DNA from: Pyxicephalus adspersus
Lineage: Eukaryota > Chordata > Amphibia > Anura > Pyxicephalidae
NCBI RefSeq assembly: GCF_032062135.1
Contig: NC_092859.1
Span: forward strand, 49,992,447 to 50,056,446
Length of the DNA stretch: 64,000 nt
Direction of reading: 5' to 3'
The stretch's first letter is position 1. Every line of letters starts with the position of its first letter. The position numbers and the translations under genes were made by a program. The notes under the pieces are model-generated. The model was not told the origin of the DNA, did not search any database, and worked only from the letters and a program-made list of their open reading frames with translations. This document shows positions 33,951-47,750 of this stretch, piece by piece.

Positions 33951-35999
33951 TTGATCGCCTTATCTAAAAGATCATAAATCAGAAGCTTCCATTCTGAAAA
34001 AAAAAATTATTATTTCTCATTATTACAAAATTGTAATAACAAATACATGCATGTTTGTTATGTTGGCCAAAAAACTATTCTGTGGCAAACACACTATGTC
34101 ATTACATTTTCTTTGTGGATTAAGTTTTTTTAATTTACTGTATACTTTTACATTTTGAGCCAAATAATAAAGGTAATTCACAGCATTTATTAAAACATAC
34201 AGTCAAACTTTGCTTTAGTCAGACCATGAGCTACATTATTACTGTAATAAATCTGTATATGTTGACATCCTGGTAAAATATTTACCTATTACTGATATCA
34301 TGAAAACAAAGAACTAAGTAGCATGGAGAGCAATGGCGTATGTTTTAAATATACTGAACAGTTGATATTATTATGTAAGTTTTTGTTATAACATGAGAAA
34401 CCATATCATGTTTCTGTAACAATGCTCTGTGGGGCTAATCTGTGTTCTTTATACAGCATGGCATGTACATTGATTCAGCAGTTCTGGTGTATTCTGTATT
34501 GGACACTGAGCAATCAGCTGGTGCACTGGGAATAGAGATCAGTGTGAGGGTGAATTAAAACGAGATCAGCTGGCTTACCTTTTACAATTTACTTGCCAAT
34601 GTTGTCAGCAGGAAAATTATGAAAGCTGTCCCAAATGGACATGTTAAAGAAAAGTGTAAAATGCATGATTGCCTGGAAAAGCCAAACTTTTTATTGCTCA
34701 TTATTAAGTGATCATGAATATCTTACTCATTTATATCGACCCTACCTGATATGATTTAGTGGAATAATATTCTTTTAGGCTGTATGGCGTTTAAATTTGT
34801 GTTATATGCATGTGTAAAATTTTACACATTATGCTATCTTTGCTTCTCCTTTTTTTCTAGAAAAGCATTTTTAAAAGATACAATATCATACCATAAATAT
34901 ATAAGTGAAAACTTTACAATTTGCACACTAAATGTATAAACAAAGAAAAGTTCTTTTCGGTGGTGGAATATACATGGATAGTGATTGGTAGTGGTAGACC
35001 AGATTCAACTACTCTCCAAAAATTAGGATGCGGATAGGTGCCTAAGATAAACTTCAGGAAACCTAGAAAATTTGTGTATCTATACAGAGGATGGTTTGAA
35101 AATATTCAACCCCAGAGCATTTACTGTGGTAGCCTGACACCTGTGAGTGCCTTTCATTACATTTCTGTGTCTTCACGTTGTTGGGGTAATAAAAAAGGTA
35201 TGGCTCCCTCCATATATATGACCAGTCCTTGGATGTGGTGGCTGCATTTGTTTCCATTTCATGGTTTTAATACAGTGTTGTAACCTCGGGGCAGGACTAA
35301 AGAAAACTTTTCTCTTCTCTTTGACATGGGGGTGTTCTACTGTCCACGAAAGGAGCTAGGAAAAACGCTGACAATGGTTCAGCACAGGCACATCATGTTA
35401 CAAGTCACAAGATTTTTGTGGGATCAACAAGTAATTTTTTTTTGTTATATCATAGAAATTTAAAAGAACAAAAGGAAGAAAATTAATTTACTGTTAGGGT
35501 TTACATATGCTTCAAACAAATCAGGGCATAAAGCCACATCTGTAAATAGTTAACATGCAAAGTTTTGCTTTTCCAATGCAAGAAAATTGGTGCAAAAGTT
35601 ATTAGGCTAAATTAATTTAAAACAACTAATTAATAAATAAATACATTTAAAAAATCGTGTTCTGAAACTATGCTCTATGTATAAGCCAATATTAGATAAT
35701 GGCTTCTATAAATTACAGTATTTTTGTTCAATCATATTTTACAATAAACAATACATATGGACACACTAAAAAAAAATTACATGACAAGCAAATTCCTACT
35801 AACTTCTCACAACTAAAAGAAAAAAACCAAAAGGAAAAAGGGGTGCTTTTAACTTGGCCCTTTTCATCCAACCAGGAATGAAAAAAAAGTAAAAACCCCA
35901 TAAAAATAAGAAACAGTTAACTTGTAATACAAATTTTTAGTCTAAATAACCCATAAACCCTTGAGATTTTTAAAAACAAGTCTAGTCCTACCTATATAT
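33951..35999. other. AT-rich stretch with no recognised gene
   Basis: The overlapping plus and minus frames at 35038-35283 and 35063-35257 have no motif. Nothing else supported. Confidence 0.45.
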
Positions 36000-36510
36000 T
36001 GTTCCATTTTATTATCCTCCTCATTCACTAATTGTTCCATATACTGTGTAAAGGTCAGTTCAGAGATCCACTCTTGAATCGAATGAGCTGAATTAGTACG
36101 CCAATGTCTGGGAATAACTAATCTTGCTTACTTTAATTATTTTAATGAGCCTGGAATGATTGAGAGTAATATCACATTTAGTGTATTCAGTACACAATCA
36201 TCAGTATTTTATATATATTAAGGTATTTATCCTAGAATTAATTTATGGCACGACATTCCCACCAAATGTGTAACATGGCGCCCTATCTAATCTTGCACTT
36301 CCAACATTTATCACTAGTCTGGTATATATCGAACGGTATGTACCAAACATCCATACCATCTAGATATTATTTTGAAAATGTTCTCTTGAGCATTACAAAC
36401 TATAAATTTTTTTATGGGAAAGTACAAAACATTTATCCAAATCTCCAGAGATGGTGTATTAGGTAACTCTCTTTCCCATTGTCTCGCATATAAAAGAAGC
36501 TCATCGCAAT
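36000..36510 (-). pseudogene. L1-type ORF2 C-terminal remnant, older copy
   Basis: On the minus strand, broken frames give CWKCKIR followed by GAMLHIWWECRAIN, preceded by RQWERELPNTPSLEIWINVL-type sequence. These match the end of L1-clade ORF2, where the zinc-knuckle-like CWKC...GxxxHIWWxC follows an RT thumb-like region. It is more degraded than the copy at 27640-27990, with several stops. Confidence 0.65.
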
Positions 36511-39500
36511 TAAGTGTTAATAAATCATATGATGATTATGTATATGATATTAAAGTTTAGATACTAGGTGTTAGGGGCGAGAATGTTGGGAGAGAATATT
36601 CTCTGGTCATAATGGTCAAATCCGGAAAGGATAAAGAGGTAAAGATAAAAGTTGTCTATACTTAAACTAGGACATCATGCTTTCCTCTTTAAAATATTGC
36701 AGAGTGGTTAACAGATTACACTATTTAAAGGTGGAATGTACCTTTCTAAATCATAACTTTGGAATCTGTTTCTATCTTTTTGTTCTAGTTCCTAAACATA
36801 TCACCACTGCACCATAGCCAAAATTATTTTTTTACAGGAATCTTTCACTTTTAACAAATACATCAACATTCACCCACTTCTGGATGAAAATGTCTGAGAA
36901 AAACCAGATATTCTAGGGAAATATATACACACTTTAGCTAATAAACCTCAAGAGTCACAGGTTAAAAATGTCAATTATGTTCATTTCCAGATACCAAGCA
37001 TTTTTCAAAATCAAGCTTATAAACATATAACATTTTGTCTTAGATCATTTAAACCATTTCACATTGGCTTTTTGTTCATTTAATTTCCTCATTTCTGAGC
37101 TCCTATTCTATAAGTTTGCAGAGATTTCTTGCAAAGTATAGTAAAACTGCTGATAGTTAGAAGGTGAATTTCCCTTTAATTAATTAGTTTTGTAGGTTTG
37201 TTTGGCTTTGGTGTTTGTAGCTTATAAGAAACCATACCTGAGAGTAATAAAGTGGAACTTTACCTGCTATTGTCACCTATCCCCCATTGTGTCGCAGGAC
37301 ACCTCCATTTTCTCCCTTCTCCTTTACCTGAATACGATCCTTGACCATCTTGGTTGGCGCAGGGGAAGCCGGGATTGGGGAATCAGTTGGTGACAGTTTG
37401 CTTGAATGATCAGGCAGGTAGGAGAGATTTATTGTAAGAGGGGCATCATTTGTCACTTTCTGCAATAATGACCTTCCGGATCATGCTATTTTTAAAGTGG
37501 AACTTCTGTTTTAAGGTGCCATTACTGACTGATTTTTCTCCTCAAACTATAATTATCTGGCTGCTATGCTTATCATTTAATATTTTGACTCCCTTACTCA
37601 GAAAAAATATTTTTAACTTTTTGGGATACACATACTTTTCTGGATATTTGATTAATAAAATATTGGTGTTAGCTTATAGCCTAGCAACTAGTTTTTTTAA
37701 AAAGAAGTCAGCTATCAAAGCCTCCAAATTACTTTTTAGGGAAAAGTTTACATAAACTACCTTTAAGCTCAAAAAGTGATCTTGTTATCATAGCGATCGT
37801 GGCATCAAAACCCAATAACCAAGGCTTTTGATCCTTTTCTAAGATGTCTTCTGTCCAAACAAGTATGCATGTTGAAAAAGAAAATGATGTCAAAGACATC
37901 ATCTTGTTTGTAGCCGCCACTATTGTTTTTAGACAATCTGCTTATAAGCCTTAACTTTGAAATTAGAAAATTATGCAATAATGCAAAGTAAAAATAAATA
38001 GTTTGGCTTAGTGAAATAAAGTAGTAGAATAAAACAAACTACTGGCCTTTTCTGTTTTCTGTAATATGCAATATATAATTGTGTGTTCCATGACAGCTGT
38101 ATTTTGTAAAATAGAATGCAATGTAAATTTGATTCCATGTGTTTGATGGCAAAAGATGGCAAAGAATGTTAAAGAAATGTAAGGCATAGAAAAATAAATC
38201 AGTACATTTGTTACAAATAACATTAATTAGTAAAACCAAGTAATCAGCTGGTAATTGTCATACATATTGGTCAGATGATATTATTTAAAATCATGATTTT
38301 TATACTTACGGTGTAAATAATCCATTAAATAAAGGCATAATTTAAAAAAATATATAATTTTTTTCTACTATGAAAGCATGGTGATATTTTGGATAGTTGC
38401 TTAATAATCCTCCTCAACATTAATCACATTATCCTTTTGACATTAATGACCTGGGTTAAGGCATAGTATAGTATTGTGAATAAATGCATATTTGTGAAGA
38501 GGAATGAAAATTTTGTTTCCTCTCAAAACTATAAACCACTACATTCTAATCAATGTATTTTGGGGATCAAAATTATTGTTAAGTGTCTAAGAGAAAGCCT
38601 TAGAAGCACTATTGTGTATAGAAAAACAAAATGGACAGTTTGGTTTTCAATTGAATTCTTTCTTATCGTCATTGAATAAGGTAAAATCACAAGTATCCAT
38701 GAGAGACTTCTCAAAACAGCTCTAGCTATTTCCATCAAAGTAAAAAGCCTGTTTCATTTGACAGCTGTCCATAACAATTGTAAAAAGACACTGTATAATA
38801 TCAACTATAGATAGAGCAAAAGTAGAAGAGGAAAAAGGAAAAAATGAGCTTGTTAGAAGATTTTGTATTAGAGTTCTTTCCCTTGACAATATATCTGTAC
38901 CCTAATATGCTCAACAAATTGGCAACCTGCACATATAGCGCTCCTGTATTTGCATCCAAATTCCCGTTGGGGGAATGTCTATATTATTCAGTTTGGGATA
39001 AAAGAAGCAATTTGATATGACAGGTGGGTCAAGTGTTTCCTTAATAAAGCAAACTGGTAGAGGAAAATAAATGTGCTATTGTGAGAAGCTTGACAAATAG
39101 GTAGATTTATCTCCCTTGAGTATAGCCAGTGAAAGCTACTAAATAAATCACTTGTGTTACTTTGATTTAACCACTTCAGTGTTGATGGATCCGAGATTTT
39201 CTTGTAGAACTGCAAGATTTGCTACCTTTTTTCCACGTGCATCACATTTGCTGTTCATACCTGACAGCTCTCAAAGTTGTTGAAGTTTTAAATCACCAGT
39301 TTAGGACAGCTTAGCTATAGGACTTTAAGTCATATCTGTAGAGGAGCTGTAATCTGTGCACTTATTAGCAAACAAAAGTGAAATTAGCCCCTTTGTGTGT
39401 GTGGCAGTATGTTCATATACTGAACTTTAGTATGTTAAGCATTGAAGACTGTGGAAATGAACACCAGGCAAATAAAAACACCATTTAGCCCAATTAAGTT

Positions 39501-39690
39501 GTTGTAAAAATGTTTAAAAACCATCTCCCAAGTAGTGATGAGAAAATAAGCAAATTGTTTGCAATGTTTTTAACAGAAAAGCGTTATGAAAGGCTGAAAT
39601 TTTAAATGCTAATAAACTAAAAAGAGATACATTTTGATAGTTACTGCTTGCCATCTAAAAGGTTGATATTGTCAAGATGTTGTCAACCAC
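36511..39690. other. AT-rich stretch with no recognised gene
   Basis: Includes a 101-codon hydrophobic frame at 37450-37755 with no motif, and overlapping minus frames at 37971-38239 in three registers, which is typical of chance frames. About 37240-37510 contains two AAAGTGGAACTT-type blocks that may belong to a Kolobok-like MITE. Confidence 0.4.
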
Positions 39691-39698
39691 ATGACTTA

Positions 39699-40133
39699 AG
39701 CTACGTACACACTTCCAATTATTATCGTTGGTAAACGAACGACGAACGATCCTGCACGATATCTGTGAACGATCGTATAGCACCGATCCTGTACATACAG
39801 ATAACGACACGATCGTTCGTAGATATTGTACACACAATAGATGCGATCGTTTGAGCGATACAGGAAGTGACGTGCACGACAGGAAGTGAACGAACGTTCG
39901 TTCATCACGCATGCTCAGACCATGGACGATCAATGAACGATCGTACACACGAACGATGGTCAACGATCGTTGTCCAATCCGATCCGCCGGTCCGGTCGTT
40001 CATTTCCAACGACTTTCCTCGTTCGTCGGCGTCGTTGGTTACTTTTTTTACGAACGATTTTTGCCCAATCGATCATTCGTCGTTCGTTCGTCGTTCATTT
40101 TGAACGATAAAAATTGGAAGTGTGTACGCAGCT
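39699..40133. mobile_element. Harbinger-type MITE, complete copy 2
   Basis: 435 bp with the same ends as the copy at 1917-2349, starting AGCTACGTACACACTTCCAA and ending GTGTACGCAGCT. The flanking TTA on both sides (39696-39698 and 40134-40136) is a perfect 3-bp target duplication matching the TWA preference of PIF/Harbinger. The interior is almost the same as the first copy over its full length, including CpG-rich CGAACGA arrays. Confidence 0.95.
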
Positions 40134-40136
40134 TTA

Positions 40137-43100
40137 GGAAGGTCCTTACATCTGTACTATTGCACAAAAAATACAGCAGTGGGAGGATTTGTTTTAAAGG
40201 CTTCAGGGATGACATAAGAAATATGGAAATCCTTTTACTTACAGGTTTGAGGATAACCTAAAGACACACATAGTTTTACAAAACCATTATGGTTTTCAAG
40301 AGGAGCATCAATAAAAGCATAATTTTGCTTTTATTATTTGTTTTATTTAACTTTGCTTACAGACAGCAACAGCACCCAAAGAAAAATTTTATTGGGGTTA
40401 TTTTTAGTTAAAAAAAAATATAGTTTTTTGTATTAGTCATAATTTTTTTATCTAGTGGTACCGGTCTGCTTTGACTAGCTGAAGTAGCAGGCTCATAATT
40501 CATTTTTTTTTTAATTCAATTCTTACCAGGATCAATGCAGAATCAAAAATTTTAAACTGCAGACTCAGGTCCCCAAAGGTCTAAATGGGGAAACGTATTT
40601 CAGTTACATGCCTTTGGTATTTTTAAAGCTGCATTACAAGTCTAAATGCTGAAACACAAACCACAAGAACTTGTGAGCTGGTAAAAGTTGGCTAGTGACA
40701 CCAAAGTTTTTGAGCTTTTTTCAACAGTGCCATATAATATAATAAGGTAAAAATAACAATGTGCTCCAAAAACACCTTACAGCATTAACCAGCGTTCCCT
40801 GCACCCCTTAACACTAAAGTAGACAATAACATGCAAATATACTCAAGATGTCAGACAGAATTAGCAATGTTGGATATGCTGGTAGCAGAAGGCAGTTACC
40901 GTCTTATGCATGTTAAAGTACTGGTAGGTCTGCACACAGCAAAGGCCTGACATGTCTGTAATTTTTTGGCTAAAACCACAACATGCAGTGAACATAATTG
41001 TGTGGTTTATATTACCAGAATCATTTTTCTCCACACACAGCAGCCAGTATACAGCTAGGATTGCTAATTTGCTATTTTTTACCTCCACTGCTAATAATGC
41101 CAGACTGTGAAATAAACAATGATATGAATCTGTTAACAAAAGTGTAAAAATAAGGTTTAGAGTGACAGGATCAATTTAGGCAGTAACCATTAGTAGAAGG
41201 ATACTCGTTCATAGTCCTATAATTAAGCAGGTAATAGAGCTGTGATAGGAAATAAGAGCTGTTGAAAATTCCCTGGGTTAAAACCAGGAGGAAATCTGGA
41301 CTACCCGATAAGGAGGAGGTGATTTGAGCATAAAACCTGCAACAATACATTTTAATTAAACATCTTTGTGAGCAAATTTTCTAGGTTAAAAAAGGTCCAA
41401 CCAGTGTGATATAAAGGGGAATAACATGACACATATATCGTAAAGCTTCAAATAAATTGGTTGTAATGCCCAATTTAGTTTTGGGTACTGTACTGTACAA
41501 AAGGCCATATAAGTTTAGGAGAGAGTATACATGGAGATAAAAAAATGGCAAAATGAAATTTCACATTAAAAAAATTATTTTATATGTATTAGGACTTCCA
41601 GGATAAATATAATGATTTAGTAGATTCATATTTTTTTATTTATCCCAACACAATGGAACATCAGTAGCATATGGAAGAATTTATAACCATGTACCTGTAA
41701 AATAAAAATGTGGCAGTTCCAAATATTTATGTTGAAAGGTTTTTTTAATTTCTTTTCATGAAAGTATTTTTAGTAAATAAAACACAACATTTGGGCACAC
41801 AAAACTTAAATGATGGCCATTAAAATATGGGTGGGGCCATTATGTGTTGCTCATTTACCGTTACATACGCTCATGCACCTACTTGTAAGTTTCTTTCATA
41901 TGTGTGTATTTTTTAATTTTTTTTTCAACAAAAATTCATTGTTGTCACAAGGGGGAGTTGACAAGTACTAACTAATAAATTTTTAGAGAGAATACAGATT
42001 AATTTTAATGTGACATCTAGGATCTTTAATATCCCAGATGTCTCACCTGCCCCCTATTCTAGCAGATTAGCAAAATAGATCTCTACCCCTTCGTCAAACA
42101 GTACAGAAATAGTTATTATATGATTTTTTTTTTCAAAAAAGTAATTAAACTGGGAGTAGGTATGGTCCACAAATTGTTTTTTTTAATAGAGTAGAAAAAG
42201 ACTGCACAACCCTTTTTCTGGTTAGCTGAGACACAAGAGACAACAATTTTGAAGAATTCAAAGATAACCCAACAAGTGTCTAAGAAATGGTCACAATTAC
42301 ATTTTACCCCCAATAGACTTCAAATAGCTGTAAAACAAAGTTTGCAGCAGTTCCTAACTGAATGCAGATTGATTTACTTATCCTTACTCATTGTGTTTTT
42401 ATATGTTTTTGTATTTTGCACCTTGATGAGCAAATGTTATTGTGTGCAACATCCTTAATGTATACCTTGCAGGGATGAAGAAGAAAACACAAAGGTTCCT
42501 TTGGATCAGTATCCACAAAGTCCAGTTAAGCAAGTCAAAATTCAGCCTCCTTGCTAGGTTTGAGTCTGCCTTTTCATGTCAGCTTGTTAAAGCACAAATC
42601 CTCCAAGCAGTCTCTGTCTCTCTTCCTAAACACATTCTGACATGCTCTCAACTGAAAGGCATGGCCTGGTGCAGGTGAGCTAAATCAACAGACCTGTCAG
42701 GAAAACATGGTGCACAGAAATAGGAATCCAAAGCACTCTGCTAAAGAGGACTCCTAGTGAAATCTACCCTAGTACAGGCTTTGTAAGATTACTCTACCAC
42801 AAGGACTTGCTGGCTTTACCTAAAAATGAATATAAAAGAAATCACACATTCACACACCTTGCATTAAGCAATTTTCTTTCTATGATAAATAATTTTACAG
42901 CTACCATGTGATAATACATACCAAAGAGGACAAATAAACAATTTGCATCTAATCAACGACTGATATTTGATAGAAAAATGCTCCAATACACCTACATTAT
43001 TATTATACATGGTGCATATAGGGGCATTAAAAAAATAGTACAGAATTTTAACAACCCCCAAAGAGAAAAGTAACTATGGGCTGTGAATATTGACTCTTTT

Positions 43101-43936
43101 CAGAAACCTTACCCATGGTAATCCTAAAAAAAACTGTGGAAATAATTAATTTGTATTTATTTTATTATTTGACAAGTTTAATTTTTTTTGCAAGTTGTAC
43201 TAAGAATTGTTTCCAAAACATCTGAATATGGATATACATGTAAAAGTAACAAATTTGCACATTACAAAAAACATCTTTTCGGTTGTAACTAGTATATATT
43301 TTAGGGCTGGTAACAAATTTAACAGGATAGAGGTACACTGGCACCCAACCACCAGTTTCTGACCCTTCTCCTCCTCCCACCTCTTTAACAACAAAAGTTG
43401 GACAGATACACTGCAATTCATCTTAAGTTCAGAATTACTTATTTTGGTTATGTAGATAACTAGAAAGAGGTGACACTTTTCCTAGATTGTTACTAGTTAT
43501 ATAATGTATGCAATTCATTGGCTTCACTAAAGTAACTTCAGGCCCACAGCTAAATACCCAAACAAATTTATATTTTTCACTGCCACAACATCAGTTATTT
43601 TGGTCACTCTGATATACAAACCTCTGATTTTACTTACTAGTTTAGCAATGCTGACCAAAACAATAACTTGCGTAATTAGGACCGGCTGTCGCTTGTCCGG
43701 CTATACAGTATAGAAAATGAGTGAAAATAAAAGAAAAATTTAACTGTGCAGCTATTTATGAATTTTTATGAAATTTAATGAAATTAAGTTTAAGGATCTG
43801 TCCATGCAGTCAATTAAAGCAGACCAACTATTAAAATGTTTACTTTATATAACAGAGTAGATAACTGTTTTTAATATGGTAAAACATTTTATTTACTCTC
43901 ACACATCCCCCCTCCCCCCCAATGATGTTTTTTGTT
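40137..43936. other. AT-rich stretch with no recognised gene
   Basis: Open frames such as 40861-41139 (minus) and 43165-43421 (minus, two registers) lack motifs. A run of C near 43907-43920 borders the next repeat. Nothing supported. Confidence 0.45.
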
Positions 43937-44322
43937 TTAAAAAAGAGGAAGCTTGGTCCGGTAAAACTGAATAGGGGTGATGATCCTCCTGAAATAACTA
44001 TGTCATGTATCCCAGAAGGCTTCAGGCTGCTTCTTCTGCACCTGTCCGATCTCTGGCATGCAAAGAATGGGCCGAAAATAAAAGCTGAAAGGCTCTTTTT
44101 TTTTAATTACATTGCCTGAACAGTGCCAGATTGGGTGATGTTGCCAAAAGAACTAAGAAGAAGAAAGAAGATGGCAGTGCGTGACGCTTCCTCTGAGAAC
44201 AAGGAGAATTTCAGAACAGCACAGAACCTAATAGAGGCCAAGCACGGAGGGATTGGGGGTTCTGTGGAAGTATAGGTAAGTAGTGTTTTTTTAGTTTTTG
44301 GACAGTTCCTCTTTAAATGGGG
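43937..44322. mobile_element. Kolobok/T2-like MITE
   Basis: The left end AAAAAAGAGGAAGCTTGGTCC-like sequence and the inverse of the right end, TTTAAAGAGGAACTGTCC, are similar inverted termini. TTTAA-type ends fit the TTAA target preference of Kolobok/T2 elements. The interior is GC-balanced and non-coding. Confidence 0.5.
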
Positions 44323-44537
44323 GTCCTTTGTTGTCTATACCAGATGCTGATTATGCTGCATAGGTTTCCAAGACTTAAAACAAAAATCTGTTTATCCTTC
44401 AGAGTGCTTATATTTAAACAAAGTATCTTAATAGACCTAAGCATAAAAAGTTCTCTTTGCTCGTTCTAGGTCACGTTCCTTGTAACATTGCATGTGGTTT
44501 TAGCACTATTCCAGTCTGCTTCTGGTAACCTCTAGTA

Positions 44538-45080
44538 CAGGTGTGTCAAACTCAAGTACACAGAGGGCAAAAATTAAAAACTTAGACAAAGTCGCGGGCC
44601 AACCTTGAAATTTATTGAACAAATTGAGGAAAGTTTTTCTTCTCATTAGATATAAAACCTTTTCATATGGAAACAAAGAGCTTTTGCTCTAATTAAATTT
44701 CAAGGGTAACCTTTTTGCACAGGCTAACAATAATAATAACAACAATATTCTTCTATAAAAATCCAACCATTCAAGTCCATGCCTTGGAGTAGCAAGGAAA
44801 AGTACAGCTGAGGTGGAGTGCTGGAAATGCCAGACAAGGCCAATGCGGAGCTAAATCTTATAAGTGGCCCACCGCTGCAACTCCCTCTTCATTGAAATAG
44901 CACCGCTACTAAAACTCCTGGCATTACTTGCGTCTTTACAAACAGTCCAATCCGGGGCCACGCAAAGGCAGAGAGCCCCTATAGACGCAAGTGATGCTGG
45001 GAATTGTAGTGGCAGCGCTATTTCAATGCAGCGGCGGGCCAGGTGCAGTTCATATTAAGGATTTCTTTGGGCGCCAAAAA
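44538..45080. mobile_element. hAT-like non-autonomous element with long inverted repeat
   Basis: Begins AGGTGTGTCAAACTCAAGTA, close to the CAGGGGTGTCAAACTC ends known for vertebrate hAT elements, and continues GTCGCGGGCCAACCTTGAAA. It holds a 45-nt imperfect inverted repeat (44891-44935 with 44983-45027). The right terminal repeat and 8-bp target duplication were not found. Confidence 0.55.
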
Positions 45081-47287
45081 AAAGGACATTGGGGGCCGTT
45101 AAAAGGCAGCATTTAAAAGGTAAAGTATTAAAGTCTGGTTGTAAGTTCCACATTCCCAGCCCAGGTGAAACATGCTTTAGTTAAAGAGAATTGTTGCCAT
45201 TCTATTGGTAAATGGGTTCATAGAAAAAAATATTTAAATAAGTCTGCTTATGCATTTTTGTAAATTCAACTCAAATCTTTAGAACTGCATGTTCTTTTTT
45301 AACTTTGATTTACATTAGCTTTAGTTGAAACATGATTCTTCAGATATGTGATACAAATGGATAACACAACCTGTGTGAATGAACTTTTATTTTGTGACAT
45401 GTTTAGGTGGTATTTTAGATCTTTAACAAGTATCCTAAAGCATCTAGGTTCTTGGTAGAAGGTCAGAAACAGGTCAGAAGGACAAAAGCTTGTGTTAAAG
45501 AATGTAGATCTCAAAACATGTTAAATTGATCTCAAATGCAAGTTGAACAAACCTAGAAGTACATTGCTTTTGTCCACCTACACAAGCCTTCAGCATGATA
45601 AGTAAGGTGATGAATGGTAAAAATAACCAAATAATGACAAAGGTTGCCCATACAATAAATATCTGCAGCCTACAAATATGCTAGGAAATTATGCCACACT
45701 GTACATACCACACAACATCATTGATCAATTTTTAATTGAAACATAATATACTAAGATACCTTACAAAAAAAGCAAATAAATACATTTTTGTCCATTCCAG
45801 TTGATATATCAGTTTAAAGTGTGTTTGTAACATTATTTATTGTACTGTGTCAGTCATTGAGGAAAGCATGTGTTTTTTTATATAAAATGATACCATTTAT
45901 TGTCTAAATATTTTCCAATCGCTTACATGTTCAATCTATTAAATTACCACTCCAACTTCAGTTAATCATAAATATACAATAACATCAAACAACTGTAGAA
46001 TGACCTCAGCAGGACATGTTAAATTCAGTATAATCATTTAACATGAACCGTCCATGTCCTTTGATATCATTGTATACTTACGCCTAAAATAATTTCGAAA
46101 TATCAGAGTGTAAAATATTCATAGACACAAAGGGCTATCATTTACAATATAATAAATTACTATTGTCTTGCATTGCTAGTAACAAAGCTCCAGAGCGTTA
46201 TGTGATATTTTAAACTTTTTTTTGTAATCATAGATGTCCAAGTGGATTTAAGAATGACTGTTATTTGAAAAAACACACACTAAACAGCTACTAAATACAT
46301 GTATCCTCCAGACTGGACAGCTGCAATGCCTGAGTGTTTCAGTCCTCAGGCGAATTATGTCAAAGTAACCTGATTCACAGTAGCACTTTTCAGTTGTACA
46401 AGCCAGACAGCTGGGATGATTATGTATTATGATGTTTAATCGGGAATGTTAACAGTGGATATGAAGTATTTATAAGAGTCTTGGGATAAAATGTTAGCAA
46501 CATCATTCAAAAGGATGGTGTCATTTGTTCTATTAAACAAGCATTTAAAGCAGATAAGACAAGCAATAAGAAAGCTTCTGGTCAAGCATTTGTTCTTCAT
46601 TTTTCATACAAGACAAGTTGTTACTCCTAAATAGGCATAACAAAAGTATGATTCAAGGAAAGCTGTATGCAATTTCCCATATATTGTTCTCAAAAATTCT
46701 AAATTTATTCAACTGTGGTTTTGTAAGCCAATGCCACATATTTTGAAAGGATTTTACTTGGCTGAGAGTTCACCAGTTTCAGTAAAAGTTATGTTATTTA
46801 CTTCTTATGCTAGATAGTATCTTTATAAATCATGAAAATACCTTTTATGTTTTTCAATGCAATTAAACACACATAAAAAATGGTCAAAATGAGCAGCATA
46901 AATATATTTTCTCTGCATAGGTTTCCTCTAAAAGTTAGTTTGGTAGTGCTAACTTAAATGATTAAAGGATTTTCATTTAGGTTTTTCTTTTTCTGTGCCT
47001 GTTTTTGAATCCTTTTTTTAACTATGTATCTTTTTTTTTCTAGCCTACTTTATTAATTATTCTTTAAAGATGGCCTTTTATTCGGATCACACAATGTTTA
47101 GAGAAAAATTAAACACATGCAACTTGCAGTTTAAGAATGCAAAATACAATTGTAAAAATAAGCTTTGCTCTACACCTTAGGTGAAGGCTGAGGAATTAAA
47201 AAAGAATTTTAGTTTTACCAGTACAGTTTGTCATATATTCTCTTTGCAACACTGCTTATTTCAATAGTCAGCTGATATTAGTGACAC
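45081..47287. other. AT-rich stretch low in repeats
   Basis: No gene or named repeat seen. The segment at about 45900-46450 is less simple in composition and could hold conserved non-coding sequence, which cannot be judged from one genome. Confidence 0.4.
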
Positions 47288-47291
47288 TGTT

Positions 47292-47376
47292 TCCAGATTT
47301 CACACCTTAATTCCACAATAAGTGTGATTCCAGATTTCACACTTCTGTTCCAAAACAATGTTTCCAGATTTCACAC
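47292..47376. repeat. Three direct copies of TCCAGATTTCACAC
   Basis: Copies start at 47292, 47329 and 47363, with spacers of partly similar sequence (period 37 then 34). Confidence 0.9.
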
Positions 47377-47750
47377 TTTTCCATTGAATTTTCCCACACA
47401 ACAGTAGTTTGCATACAAACAAGGATCCCTTTAATTCAGTTTCATTACTTACCCAACATGGATACTCATGGATCTGTCTGTGTATTGGCAGTTAAAAGCC
47501 TTCAGTTTTTTTATATTGTTTCCCAATACATTTTATACCCATTAAGTTGCCATTACTTTGTTTATTCTTCCTTATCTCATTCTTGACATGCTTTTCCTCT
47601 TTTTTCTTTTGTGCCCTAATCCAGTTTTTTTTACCAATTTACTATTCAAGTACTATTTCACAAGTTGCTTTGGAAATAAAGTTAAACCTGGCCAGTAAAC
47701 AACATCAGGGGACACCTGTACTCACATAAGAGATTTACGCAGGACCATCA

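Noticed and set aside
37971..38239. Short hydrophobic protein on the minus strand
   Set aside because: Three overlapping registers are open at once in AT-rich DNA, the pattern of chance frames.
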